Source: Ctena decussata (taxonomy: Eukaryota; Mollusca; Bivalvia; Lucinida; Lucinidae). From it: a stretch of 64,000 bases of DNA. Shown in pieces: positions 43,218 to 55,040 of this stretch (position 1 is the first letter of the stretch; every line of letters starts with the position of its first letter). The position numbers and the translations under genes are program-made. A model generated the notes under the pieces. It had not been told where the DNA came from, did not search any database, and saw nothing but the letters and a program-made list of their open reading frames with translations. Location of the stretch: positions 9,208,803-9,272,802 of the forward strand of contig OZ022515.1 of the NCBI GenBank assembly GCA_963989385.1, given 5' to 3'.

Positions 43218-45604
43218 TCGATGCATGAAACTTCGGTACCCTAAGAGCATACGCGGTTTTCGGCACTAGACAATATGGCGGCCACAATTTAATCAACCAT
43301 TACCCGATGAACCAATACCTCTCGCAACATTAATGGCGAAAATAATGACCCTGCTATTCCAATTTCAATTGTTTTCAACGCTTCGGCTAGCGTGTGTCCG
43401 CCATCTTGTAAACAAAGGGAAGTGCATAAAACTTCGTTAGGGCGCATGCGCTGACATTTATGCTAATTAGCCATGCTTCAGTTAGGCCAAGGTTATTATT
43501 TTTTCTTGTAAGATTTTCAAAATTAATTTTACTATACCAAAAAAAAAATAATAATAATAAAACTGTAGATCTATGACATTATTTCTTTACTCACCATTAC
43601 TTTTGGTTCAGAGCAGTGCCAGGGTCCATCTTTTGTACAATCATCCCTTGACTCTACTCTCTTTTTATTTAGTCCAACAGTAACAATTTTAACAAATTCA
43701 AAAATTAATATTTCCAACTAAAACAGTTAACACACTATGTACAAATCTGAATGGGGAGAGTTACCCTTCAGGGAGGGGGGGGGTCTTCCGGGCAGTGAGT
43801 ACAGTAAAAGATAATGTCTCTCCTCACAGCTCTCATAGGGGTGCAATATATAAGATGGACCCAGTGCTTACATTCCAAGTTTGCACACTGTACCCACTTG
43901 GTGAACTTTATGTCCAAAGAATTTCTGACTTGATCAGGGTGTATTTAGAGCAAACACAACATTTTTCAGTTTCATCAATCTCTGATTCGTCAGTAGAGGA
44001 GCCTGCTTGGGGAATTACTTTCTTTGAGTATTTTGGTTGAGGTTACTTCCATCCAGCATGTTGCCTTTACTCTGTTTTATAAGTTTTTCTATTGTTTGTT
44101 AAATTTGTTTCATATTAATTAATAAACTGCTGAAATATAAACATGCTACAGTGTTTATTCATTTAAAAGGAGTCACTTTTTCCATTTTTGAGCCTAAGGA
44201 TAGGGACATGAAACTGAATGTAAAATTGGCTTGGCCTAAAAAAAAATTTTGATGGGTGTTGGATTTTAACCCTCTATAGAAGCCATCCGAATGATGCGTT
44301 CAGCAAACAAAGTGAAAAACTGAAAATCTAGGAAATTGTGGGTATTTTAACACCATGAGAAAAAAGTAATAGTGAGAATTGTTAATTTTAAGCATGTAGA
44401 ATTTGATTGCTCAGTACTTACATGCTTGAAACTATACTATGCACAATATATATAGCAAATTTTTATATTTTGCTATTTTTCTCATTACTGAAGTGCAACA
44501 TTGAGTGAAATTAAATAGAATTGAAAGGAACCGTATTTGGGGCTTGAGATACCATGGGATTACAGAAGCCATCTTTAAAAACGATATCGGGGGAAAGCGA
44601 TAAGCGCGGAAGGGGTCATTAGCCGAAATTCGCACCCATTGAAAAGCAACATTAAAATGATAAGCATGTGATTTTTTGTACGGTATTTCTCAACATTTTC
44701 ATGCTCAGTTTTCTTGTCAAAGCTATTGATTGTGTAAAAGATATTGTTAAGATTAACAACTGACGAATCTTAGCATGCGCCATTGACGTTAAAACGTGTT
44801 AATTCGGCCCAATGTGCAATGATTCACGGGTTTCTCAGTTCAATTCAGAATCAAAACCCGAGAAAAACAATAGTCTAAAATTAAAGGTCACACCATGATT
44901 AATTTAACTGTGAAGTTTCTTCATTGAAGTATAACGTAACTGTGAGAAAATGATGACGTTAGTCTGAGACTTTTGACTTATGCTCAGTAACCGAGAAGAA
45001 TTTTCTTCCTGAATTGTTTACATTATCATATTGGTAGCTACCAAACAATCATACACTCAAAAGGGATTCAAGAAATACCGATTAGAAACAAGTTTTTAAG
45101 ACGATAACGTAAAAACAAGGAAAAACGTCATATTTTCGAACTTTGAAAACCTCATTCTCGTAGCATATTCAAATGTTTAAGAGCGTTTTCCTTTATTCTA
45201 ACAGCAAATCAGCCACCTCATTATAGTTGTGGCTTTTGTACATGATCATAAATGTCGTTCAGATACAATGGTCATAAAAACTGACGTCACGATAGTTCAA
45301 ACGCTACAATTTAGCAATCTTGATTATTTTACCTGCCAGTCCATCTCGAATGATCGGCCTTAATATCTTTATGCAGTAAAGTGACATTAAAATCCTTATA
45401 TGGTGTATCTGACCATATACAAAAAATGCTATATTTATTGTGCATAGTATATATAGTGCACAGGAAAACAGCCGAACATCTTGGACAGTTCTCGAGCTCA
45501 ATGTTTACCAACAGACACACGTGGTAGCCTTGACCTCACGCGCGGGACAGGAAGATGACGAAACCTAACGAAGTTTTAAGCATAACGAAGTTTGATACAT
45601 CGAC
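43218..45604. mobile_element. 2.4 kb inverted-repeat element splitting a minisatellite
   Basis: TCGATGCATGAAACTTCGGT at the left; the right end inverse reads TCGATGTATCAAACTTCGTT. A second inverted pair is GCATAAAACTTCGTTAGGG (43424) and CCTAACGAAGTTTTAAGC (45563). It contains GC-richer sequence with GCGCATGCGC and two ATGGCGG-type motifs at 43270-43460, and short open frames that I do not recognise (43795-44040 plus, 45304-45520 minus). Minisatellite units flank both sides. Confidence 0.6.
43260..43460. promoter_or_regulatory. Promoter-like cluster of YY1- and NRF1-type motifs
   Basis: CAATATGGCGGCC, CGCCATCTTGTAA and GGGCGCATGCGCTGA resemble YY1 and NRF1 sites of CpG-type promoters. An ATG at 43332 opens 36 codons starting MAKIMTLLFQ. 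No gene could be built behind it. Confidence 0.35.
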
Positions 45605-45667
45605 GATACATAAGATAGACAAAACTGGTTCACACAAAAATGGTAAAGTCATTTATCTAAAGAGAAA

Positions 45668-45910
45668 TGAGCCACAACATGTGACCTCCAACAATGTGGC
45701 ATTTTTGTCATGTGATATTCACACGATCCTTATCGTTTATACTGTGTCTATAGAGGCGTCACTGTTGGCTGTATGGTTTAGACCAATTCAAAAGATATAA
45801 ATGTAAACAAAGTGACGGCTCTGATCAGACTGCACTCAAGTGCGGCCTGATAAGAGCCTTTGTTTGTTACCAATCCACATTGTAGAAGTCACATGATGTA
45901 GCTCAATGTG
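45668..45910. repeat. Divergent P235-like palindrome
   Basis: GAGCCACAACATGTGACCTC with ACAATGTGGCA at the left; CCACATTGTAGAAGTCACAT and TGTAGCTCA at the right; the centre holds GATCAGACTGCACTCAAGTG. The ends match P235, but the inner lobes are replaced by another hairpin, so it looks like a mixed element. Confidence 0.6.
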
Positions 45911-45921
45911 TTGGTCATATT

Positions 45922-46157
45922 GAGCCGCGACACGAGAAAACCAACAATGTGGTCGTCCGCCCAGCGCAGACTCAGATCAGCCTGGGCATCCACCTAGTCT
46001 GATCAGAGTCTTCCCTAAGCGCCTTAAGTGTAGCTAAGGGTCTAAGCTACCTTCATGCGGACAGCGAAGACTCTGATCAGACTGGGCGGATGCCCAGGCT
46101 GATCTGAGTCTGCGCTGGACGCACAACCACATTGTTGGTTTTGTCGTGTCGCGGCTC
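45922..46157. repeat. P235 palindromic MITE, full length
   Basis: GAGCCGCGACACGAGAAAAC to CGTGTCGCGGCTC. It is inserted at the edge of a GACAAAAATGGTA minisatellite; ATATT is found on both sides. Confidence 0.88.
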
Positions 46158-46159
46158 AT

Positions 46160-46390
46160 ATTTTGGACAAAAATGGTACTTATCATATATTTTTGACATG
46201 TCTTAATCATTATATTTAAGGCAGAAATGGTATTAATTATATAACATAGACAAAAAATGGTACAATAATTTCTTTTAAATATAAATGGTATTACTTTTAT
46301 ACTTTCAACATAAATAGTAATAACAAAGTTGTATATATATGAAATAGTACTTATTAAATGTTTTACATAAAACTGGTATTAATTAGTATA
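46160..46390 (+). repeat. Minisatellite, right part (GACAAAAATGGTA units)
   Basis: TTGGACAAAAATGGTACTTA, GGCAGAAATGGTATTAATTA and further decayed units. It is the continuation of 42955-43205. Confidence 0.72.
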
Positions 46391-46520
46391 TACTCTATAT
46401 TCTAGCGGTAATCATTTACTCACGGTAGTCACAAATAAAACCTCCGATTCAAAAATGTCTCCTTATTCTGGTAGTGGGTTAGCAAAATACTAGAACACAT
46501 TAGATTTCAGTTCTGCCTGT

Positions 46521-46745
46521 TTTTGTTGTGTTGTTGTTTTACGTCCACGGTAAACAACTATGGTTAGTTAACCTAACCACACTATTCCTGGGCAGGCTTA
46601 GACCTCCTAAGCGGTTAACCAGTACTAAGTGCACATACTTTGAACAGTAATTGAGAAGTTCCCTTCTTGACTCAGCGGAAGCAGGAATGAAAATATGTGG
46701 CCGGACCGGGTATCGAACCCGGGACCATAGTGAAGAAACTGCGTA
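46521..46745 (-). mobile_element. tRNA-derived SINE, head damaged
   Basis: The plus strand shows the tail inverse (TTGTTGTGTTGTTGTTTTAC), GTCCACGGTAAAC, AAGTGCACATAC and GGTATCGAACCCGGGACC (B box inverse). The A box is replaced by unrelated sequence past 46735. Confidence 0.75.
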
Positions 46746-46749
46746 CTAG

Positions 46750-47755
46750 TACTTCTACAGGTGTGAACCAATTTGGTATACACGGGTAATCATGATGGGG
46801 AAATTTCATCACCACTTAATAACTTTTATTATTCTTAATATATTTTTACATCACAAACGGTATCAGAAAGTAAAATTCTTCATCTTTAATATCGTGTTTT
46901 AATTTTGATTCTAGCACTAGTACAAAATGGTCTTTTTGGGGTGATTATCTAGAGGTCTATAATATAATTAAACAAATAACAAAATCTCCGCAAAACAACT
47001 AGAGCCCACGAATTCGACCACTTATTAAGAATCAAATTGATACGAAATGTTATGCATCACAAATGGATCAGAAAAGAAGAAAGAATATATTTTTATCTGA
47101 TGTAATTTTTATTAGTCTAGCTAAATGATAAAATGGTCTTTTTTATTTGTTCAAATTTTCATTAATGATTTTTGTATGCCGGTCGTTTCCGTGCGTTTCC
47201 GTCAAAACTTCGGCGATAGACGACGCGGCTTTAGGTAATAGCCTTGGGCGGAGATTATATGTATGAAGAGTATGATACACAATTTATGATTGGATATTGT
47301 AGTAATGAATTTTCAAGTTGCTAAATTATGCAAATGTAGGTTCATCCAGCCTGCTTGAAACTAAAAGGTGAAAGAATATTTTTTTCTGGTACAGAGCTGC
47401 CCTATAATGTAGACCAAAGTTTTCTGATGTAAGAATGAAATTGAAGCCGTGCGTCTGAAAAATAATTGATGCAAACATATTCAAATTTCAGTCTTTGATC
47501 CGGTCTAATTAGCTTTACATGAAGACGAAAAGTCGATCGGCAAACTTCTTTTAACTTGTGAAATAAATTATATCACTGGTGCTGAATTGAAAGACAATTA
47601 TCTTATGATTGTATAATTTGTATAATACCACTGAATTAGTAAATTAATTTCGGTGTGTTTCGAAATTTAGCTTTTGCTCAGTAGTTGCTCATTAACGATT
47701 GTTTCTGCGATGCAAAGAGCCACGCTAAGTATCTCTCACTCTCTCGCTGTCTCAT

Positions 47756-47798
<43 letters not shown>

Positions 47799-48375
47799 CT
47801 GTAATCATTTGTCTGAATTCGCCTTAAAATCAGTAGTATGTAAGCAAAACAGTTTTACTACTTCTGTTTATTATGAACTTTATGAAATTGTATTATCTAG
47901 TTGTCTTTACATTAACAAGCTAATAATTTATTTATTGTAATTTTTTTATTTTTTTTTATTTCTTAGTTTTTATTTTTGTTATGTTTTTTTTCAGTATTTT
48001 TTTTTAAAGTTATTTTTATTTCTCAATTTCTTTGCAAGGGATGCCTGCTTTGGTACATAAGAAGAACTTTGTTTTTGCTTATTTGTTGTATCGGTTTGAA
48101 ATAAACATTCGGCGGACTTTAGATGTAGTATAGTTTTCTTCGTCAGAACCAGCAAACTGTATACTTTTGTATCGTTAAATTATTTTTGTTTGTTGGCTTT
48201 TTTCACAGACGGTCTTCATGTTAACACGTTTTTGTTTCTCATATGTTTAAAGTGAAAATACTTCAACAAGGCTCAAATTCGATTATTACTCTTTGTCGAT
48301 TTATGTAACTGGGGTATTCATCGTTAAATAAACAATACAAATGACACGGCACGCGTCCACAGTACCGTGTCGCAA
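46750..48375. other. Gene-free stretch
   Basis: AT-rich, with the CT microsatellite at 47757 and T-rich runs near 47940-48010. No splice-consistent coding segment or known repeat was recognised. Confidence 0.5.
47757..47792 (+). repeat. (CT)n microsatellite
   Basis: About 17 CT units in a CT-rich stretch. Confidence 0.95.
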
Positions 48376-48380
48376 TTAAT

Positions 48381-48615
48381 GAGCCATGATATGACAAAAC
48401 AAACAAAGTGACATGTGCGACCAGCGAAGACTCAGATCAGCCTGGACCTTCGCCCATTCTGATTAGAGTCTCCGCTATGCGCTTAAAATGTAGCTTAGGG
48501 TCTAAGCTACCTACATGCCGACAGCGAAGACTCATCATACTTGGCGAATGCCCAGACTGATCTGAGTCTTCGCTTAGCGCACATGCCACTTTGTATATTG
48601 TGTTTTGACGCGGTC
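48381..48615. repeat. P235 palindromic MITE
   Basis: GAGCCATGATATGACAAAAC start; right tip eroded (TGTGTTTTGACGCGG). Confidence 0.82.
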
Positions 48616-48889
48616 AAATATATATTGTCTAAAGACGACGAAGGCAATTTGGGAAAAAAAACCTGTTTCACATTGTTTCCGCCCATGCGCCTAACGCTCA
48701 AATAACGCGTCTTTCTCGATAAATGGCGAGATTTTACAAACATGGGGTAAATGAAACGAATGACAATTTACCTTTTATTTTCTTATTATTACATTAAAAT
48801 TAATAGCGTGAATGGCTTGAGATTAATGTATAATACTCAAAACTATATGTCAGAGCGCGTAGAAAAAAATCATGAAATAACTGATGATG

Positions 48890-49090
48890 GATGGATGATT
48901 TGTGATTTTACGTCCTGTTCAACAGTATTTCAGTCATATCAAGACGACGGCAGAGTGATTATGAAGGCTGTGTGCAATGGAACCCCTTCTACGGTAGAAA
49001 ATATTTTCGCTTCAAGCGGGGCTCGAACCCGGGTCCGCTTGATCAGTAAGCCAGCGCCTAACCCACTGAGCAACCGGGACTACTCTGAAA
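48890..49090 (-). mobile_element. tRNA-like SINE fragment
   Basis: The plus strand has GGGGCTCGAACCCGGGTCCG (B-box inverse) and CACTGAGCAACCGGGACTAC (A-box side). The neighbouring GTATTTCAGTCATATCAAGA also occurs in changed form at 20915-20960, so the body is a repeat. The 118-residue open frame across it is an artefact of the SINE. Confidence 0.6.
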
Positions 49091-49189
49091 TAACTGTTTT
49101 AAGTTGAAATGAAGGAATTAAAAAACAGAATTTTTATCTATTTACTTTGAAATTACGACATCAAATATAGAACATTTGTTTATTTCATT

Positions 49190-49430
49190 GATTAACCCAT
49201 TTTTCCCCAGTGGAATGTACTATCCCTATCAAATGAATGGTTCCATATGTCAGTTAAGGGGTGTCTGGTTTAGTTTATTCTTATCATTTCTATAGGAGAA
49301 ATACCCATTTGTGTGATGCAAACAGTGTACAGCCTGTTAAGACGCCGTGTTTTCCTGCGTCTGATCTTGGTCTGCACTGTTTGCATATGCTCTATATATG
49401 GGACGCCAGGCATTAATGGGTTAATTTATT
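49190..49430. mobile_element. TTAACCCATT MITE, copy 1
   Basis: TTAACCCATTTTTCCCCAGT at the left, CCAGGCATTAATGGGTTAA at the right; inside are GTGTACAGCC and GATCTTGGTCTGCACTG. Copy 2 is at 60847-61053. Confidence 0.75.
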
Positions 49431-49914
49431 TATTACCTGGTTACTTTCATATACTCTTCGACTTATTTATTTATTTATTTTTTAACCGAAGTACAAACTT
49501 AAAGAAATCATATTGTTTGTTTGTTCGGTCGGTTTGAAATTTCACCTTCGATACGAAATAGAGACTCAAATAATGAACTAATCCTGTAATCACAGTATAT
49601 AAGTTGTCTTTTATCGTATAGTTTTAGAATTATCTCCAAAAAAAAAGAAGTTGAGTTGTAAGACTGACTCATGTATTATACCTACCCATTCTACCGAAAT
49701 TAGATTTTTCATCAACTGACTCGGGAATGAAATTCAGTTAAAGCCATAAAGTTCAAATTTTTATCTTGACGGAGATAAGAGTATTTAGCCTTAGGGATTA
49801 ATTTGACACCTGCGATTATCGCCTGTTGTCGTCTAGTTTCGGAGAACTACCGAAGGTTATCCGGAGATTCTACCTGTATAGCTGTAAGAAATCAATGGTC
49901 AGTATCAAATACGA

Positions 49915-49985
49915 ATATTCTGCCAGATGCTCAGGCTCTTGAGTCAGACGCACTACCAACTGCGCTACGCCGCCCGGAGCGTGTT
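49915..49985 (-). mobile_element. tRNA-like SINE head fragment
   Basis: Minus strand reads GGCGTAGCGCAGTTGGTAGT then GCGTCTGACTCAAGAGCC, an A box and anticodon-like arm as in the 61.8 kb SINE. No matching B box follows. Confidence 0.55.
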
Positions 49986-50746
49986 TTTGAAAATGTTGTG
50001 ATTTGTAGAATCCAAAAGAGCGAAAAAGCACAAAAACTGGTAATATGCAACACCCCAGGTCCATAAAAGCAGCTATGATATAGAACGTAAACGTCCAGTC
50101 GTGTCGTTTCTTGCTATATGTAACTGTAAAAGTTTGAATAAGGAATCATTTCTGAGTGAGTTTAATTAGTTATGGAGGCATTTATCCATATACCGTGAGA
50201 ATATGGAGTCCGTATTTCTATCTACCCGATATGGGATAGTACTACACGCTAATAAAAATATGACTGCCTTGCGATTTGGATGAAATACTATAGAGTATGA
50301 TGGATTGTTGGTCCTCATTAAGTGCCAGTCTATGATAAATAAGGCGCCAAGTCATATGCGTTTCATAAATACCCATATCAACCTATACAGCTGCCCAAAC
50401 TGATCAGAGATTGCTTTTTCCATTTTTAGATTTGCCAGAATGACAGAAGGAAAGACTCTTATCAGACATCGCAGAGAAGAATACTGTCCTGCGTCTTCAC
50501 TCACTGATCCCAAATGTCAAAATTTAGGGCCACTACGCCACGTTCCTTTAACAATATTCTGTAGAGCACTTGTGTCTCGGACATTATGCAATAGCCGAAA
50601 GTGAACTCTGTTAGCAGCTCATTTAAAGGCTGCGGTTTAAATCCCTGAAACTTTGTGTAAATTACCGCACATTTTACAGCACTGCTTAAGACAGAAATCA
50701 GCGCAACACTTCTTTGTGATAGCCATCTTGAGAGGAAAATATTATT

Positions 50747-51189
50747 GAGCCGCGACGTGACAAAACCAACAATGTGGTCGTGCGTCCAGCACAGACTCAG
50801 ATCAGCCTGGGCATCCGCCCAGACTGATCAGTCTTCGCTTTCCGCATGAAGGTAGCTTAGTTCCTCAGCTACCCTTTAAGCGCTTAGCAAAGAGTCTGAT
50901 CAGACTGGGCAAATGCCCAGGCTGATCTGAGTGTGTGCTGGGCGCACGACCTAATTGTTGGTTTTCTCGTGTCGCGGCTCAATTGAGCCGTGATACAAGA
51001 AAACGAACAAAGTGGTTGTGCGCCCAGCAAAGACTCAGATCAGCCTGGGAATCTGGCCAGTCTGATCAGACTCTCGGCTTAAGCGCTTAAAGGGTAGCTA
51101 TGGGATTAAGCTACCTCCATGCGGACAGTGATGACTCTGATCAGACTGGGCGAACATGCCACTTTGTTGGTTTTGTCGTGTCGCGGCTC
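50747..51189. repeat. Two P235 palindromic MITEs in series
   Basis: The first is 50747-50980, the second 50985-51189 with the right lobe cut short. Only AATT separates the two, as if the second inserted at the target site of the first. Confidence 0.87.
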
Positions 51190-51574
51190 ACATGGGTAGC
51201 TTCCATGAGCCTCTGATGCCAAGCTACCTTCAAAACTCCAACCAAAAGACGCAATGTCATGACACATTACTTGCATATGTTCTGCTATTATTGAAGCATG
51301 TGACTTCTAAACATAGACATGATTCTGTAAAATCTGCACCCTATCCCCACCAACCCCTATCCCCTCAATAGAAAAGAAAAAAAGATGAATAAAAATATAA
51401 AAAAAAAGTAACAAAAACAAACTGAAGAAAAAATGAAAAAAAAAAAAAAAAAGAAATTGTGAAGCAAATGATATGCATTTTTTACATTGTATAAACTTGC
51501 ATCAGCTTTATTCAACTATTGCGAATAAATAGTGAACAACCTGAATAACATGAGTAAAAATGTCATACATAATT

Positions 51575-51813
51575 GAGCCACGACACGACACAACCAACAA
51601 AGTGGTTGTTCGCCCAGCGCAGACTCAGATCAGCCTGGATAGCCGCCCAGTCCAATCAGACTCTTCGCTAAGCTCTCAAAGGGTAGATTAGGGTCTAAGC
51701 TACCTCTGTGCGGACAGGAGTGAAGACGCTGAACGGACTGGGCGGATACCCAGGCTGATCTGAGTCTGCGCTGGGCGCACAAGAATTTTGTTTGTTTTCT
51801 CGTGTCGCGGCTC
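51575..51813. repeat. P235 palindromic MITE, full length
   Basis: GAGCCACGACACGACACAAC to CGTGTCGCGGCTC; a 62-residue open frame through it is an accident of symmetry. Confidence 0.86.
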
Positions 51814-51819
51814 AATTAT

Positions 51820-53970
51820 GCAATATCAAAACTATCGAAAGTTGCATTATGTAACTATGAAACTGTACCAACAATATCTGCATTGTTAACATGTTTTGCA
51901 TTGTCAACACACTTTTTCATTGCCAACATGCACTTACAGTGAACACTTTGATGATAAACACATTTTGCATTGTTCCCATAGTAAAAACTTACAAAAATTG
52001 CAAAGGGCGGACTGCCTGTGAAGCCTGTTTCTGCCCTCTAGCAAAAGATTTTGTTTTCCGTTTATGATAAGTAGAGAGAATCCGCTTTGCACTTCTTTCA
52101 AGAACCTGCCAAGGTCTGTATGTACATGTATATTCATGTAATCTTATATTAGTTTTGGATGTAAAGTGGTGTCTTTTCTCTTCTCGTTCCGCTGTTATTC
52201 TTACCTTTCATTTCGGTTAGACTAAAGAACGTGAGCTGGAACTTGACTCATCTGTTCAAAATATCAAGGGTTTCTGAAAAGACTTTAAAGTGTTCGAAAT
52301 CGAGTTATTTCGTGCAACAATATCACTCACAGAGGTTATTGCCACATTTTAATTGTTAGCGAAATGAGCATTCAGTCTCTAATACATTATGGACTTTGTT
52401 AAAATTCACGCAGTGTGTTTCATTTTATGTTATTTGTGATATATGTAATGTATACTCTTCAATTTCGGAAACAATATAGATTAATAAAATACCTCCGGGA
52501 GTGAGAGAGACAAATGGTAATTTAGGTTTGTTGTCTTTGTCTCAGTTGCAAGGTTACAGTTCGACTTATAAAGTCAAATTTATGTCGAATTTACATACCC
52601 GAAGACGTTTTTTAATTATAATGGAAGATTATGTATGGCTGCTTTGTAATCTTTGTAATCTTTTGCTGACCGTGCCAAGTCGGTACCTATGTTGTGGTTC
52701 CTCAATTCACATGATGTTATGTCCGCTTGTCTATTGTATCTAGCAGTCTGGTCACCAGAAGAGCTGCCGGTTCTGCTTTCTGGTTTGTTTTATTTTGTAT
52801 TTAAAAAAACCCGGTAAAATATATGTTGCTGCTCTTTCATTTAGGGTAGCTGGATGAATACCTGTTAGGGTAAGAGCTGCTCATTCGGTTTACTGTGCGT
52901 TTCTTTCGTAAACTTTTGTCAATTTGTGTGTGTGTTATCATCCTGTAATTGATGTTATTGTTATTTTTTCATTGTTAACATTTTCAATTTCCATCATCCA
53001 TCTCATACATTGTGAAATGTATACTCATTCATTCACTTGAACAAATCCATCATCTCTTCACAATTCACAGTCACTGTTAGTAGAACAATTTAGTTGTGTT
53101 AAAAATCATCATCACCATTATTCTCATCTAACATCAGTAGAAAAACATCTTGTAGGGGAAAAATGGTAATGCTAGGGCATGTTAAGTACACCTTTTACTA
53201 AAATAGTCAGAAGCACAATGTGCCATTGTAATCATTGTTCGTTTGTAGACTTTCATTCATATAGCCTCATTATTCGGAATTGCCAACGGATGCAAAATAT
53301 GAAACAATAAGGGAATAAAGAATCATGCTAGGGAAGACATTGAAAAAATAAAAACATATACTACTGAACATTATTGTTGTCAGGAGTCCACCTAGGGAAC
53401 ATTGAAAATGATACTAGATAAACACGTAATACATGCAACTACAGGCACATCATAGAAGGATGATGGATATAGACGTCATAAGATAAGTAGAGGTCAAGCA
53501 TATTACTTAATAGACTCTTCTGTTATTCCAGGAAACTGGACACACTGGGCTTGACTGATGCCAGAGTTGGATAGATAGACAGATAAGTCGGGAACTGCAG
53601 AGTAGTGGGAAATTCCCTTCAAGTGCTGGAACTAAGTGAGGCGATTTAAATACAGGAATGCTCTATTATTAAGCAAAGACTTTCTGAACAGCGCACAACC
53701 TCGAACGCGATTATAGTGTGAACTTTACTAGAGTAGAATACAGTATATAAGTGAGTGATACACTACAGCGAGACTACTTCGGTCAATTGGGACCTAGAAA
53801 CAACCAACCAACCAACCAACGTGTGTGCTTCTTGAGAGCGGGTTGTGCGATTTGATTGTATTAATTCTTAATCGTTGCTTATCTTTTTACTTTGCAACTT
53901 GAAGGAGAATCGAGCTTATAATAAGACTCCGTTGGTTCACGCTGATTCTGTCCACCCAGTTTAACAAACC
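51820..53970. other. Gene-free stretch
   Basis: AT-rich, with AACCAACCAACCAACC at 53804-53820 and several CATCATC runs near 52990-53120. I see no coding segment, RNA gene or known repeat in it. Confidence 0.5.
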
Positions 53971-53975
53971 ACTTA

Positions 53976-54187
53976 GGGTAAAGTCGGGTAACTTCGGACA
54001 GCGGGTAAATTCGGACATACCATTGTAAACAGTGAAAATCCAGATGAGACGGCTCATAATTAGCCGTCTCATCAGGATTTTCACTGTTCGCCCAGTTAAT
54101 TTTGTTTTAATTCCAAACAACTGACATATAAAAGAAACAATGTCACCGTCCGAATTTACCCGCTGTCCGAATTAACCCGACTTTACC
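53976..54187. mobile_element. TTCGGACAGCGGGTAAATTC MITE, copy 3, best ends
   Basis: GGGTAAAGTCGGGTAACTTC to GAATTAACCCGACTTTACC, with a complete central hairpin around CGGCTCATAATTAGCCG. Confidence 0.85.
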
Positions 54188-54454
54188 TATTCAAAACGTA
54201 GGACTCACGGAGCAAAACCATTCTTAGTTCAGTATAGCGGATACTCTAGACAAATCACAAGCTCAAAATAAGGCTTTTGCTAAGAGAGAAATAGTGCCAT
54301 ATGGGCATCTATCACTCTAGCTCGGACAAATATAACAATTCATTCATTGTATTTGACCAGCTATATTAAATGAAACTGCTTGCAGAAATGCAATCAGCAT
54401 ATACCCTGGTTAGTCTGCTTCCTAGAAGCACTAAGGCTGTGGTCTACACCGCTG

Positions 54455-54670
54455 ACTCTTGTTATCTCAAATACTGATATGTCAAAGAACCCTATTATGT
54501 CAAAGAACAATGTTAAGACTCATCTTCTATATTCCTTTACATTTCTACTCCTGTTAGCCCAAACAATTGGTATCTGAAAGTAAATTTTCTGGTACCAGAA
54601 AATTTACTTTCAAATATCAATAGTTTAAGATGAACTTCAACTCTGAGATACCGAAAGTTGACTGTATTTT
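54455..54670. repeat. GAGATATC family MITE with perfect 38-bp palindrome
   Basis: GTTATCTCAAATACTGATAT at the left, GAGATACCGAAAGTTGACTG at the right. TGAAAGTAAATTTTCTGGTA starts a perfect palindrome at 54571-54608. It lies just past the TEP stop codon. Confidence 0.7.
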
Positions 54671-54695
54671 CTACTCAGGTACTTTTTTCAAAAAT

Positions 54696-54701
54696 TTTAT
54701 T
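54696..54701 (-). terminator. Polyadenylation signal overlapping the TEP stop codon
   Basis: AATAAA on the minus strand shares bases with the TAA stop at 54699-54697. If used, the 3' UTR would be only about 20-30 bases. A perfect 38-base palindrome follows about 70 bases downstream (54571-54608). Confidence 0.5.
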
Positions 54702-55040
54702 TTGTTGTAAGGCTTTCAAATAACACCAGATGAACTGAAAACACGATCAAAATTAACGTCACTAACGAAATCGTGGAACACAGTTGAACACTTCTCGAAA
54801 TAGGTTTCGCAGTAGTAACATGCTTAATTATGTTGCTAATATTCTGTTTAGGAGTGGTGCTTGGTAAAACTATGTCCGTAGTTGTACTGTCTGGTAAAAC
54901 TGTGCCTGTAGTTGTGCTGTCCGGTTTATCCTTGGTATCGTTGTAATACGGACAGTTTGAACATTGGTAGGACCCACACACATCACAGATGTTCAGGTTG
55001 AACAGGTTATAGGTGGTATACATCGTCGTGTTATGCATGC
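54697..55040 (-). CDS. TEP last exon: Cys cluster, Thr stalk, membrane end
   Basis: 344 bases after ATGTTTTACAG on the minus strand. Encodes MHNTTMYTTYNLFNLNICDV and then CGSYQCSNC. Next comes a stalk with two PDSTTT-x-x-VLP units, then a hydrophobic stretch (SLVTLILIVFSVHLVLF) and a tail of about six residues ending in Lys. A short polar tail argues for either a single-pass anchor or an imperfect GPI signal. Stop is TAA at 54699-54697. It is separated from the previous exon by 4.8 kb of repeats. Confidence 0.9.

Noticed and set aside
43795..44040. 81-residue plus frame in the 2.4 kb element
   Set aside because: The start depends on a non-ATG codon, and I recognise no domain; kept only as a note inside the element.
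48751..49107. 118-residue plus-strand frame
   Set aside because: Its second half is an inverted tRNA-type SINE, and the QSYQDDGR segment recurs as a repeat near 20930.
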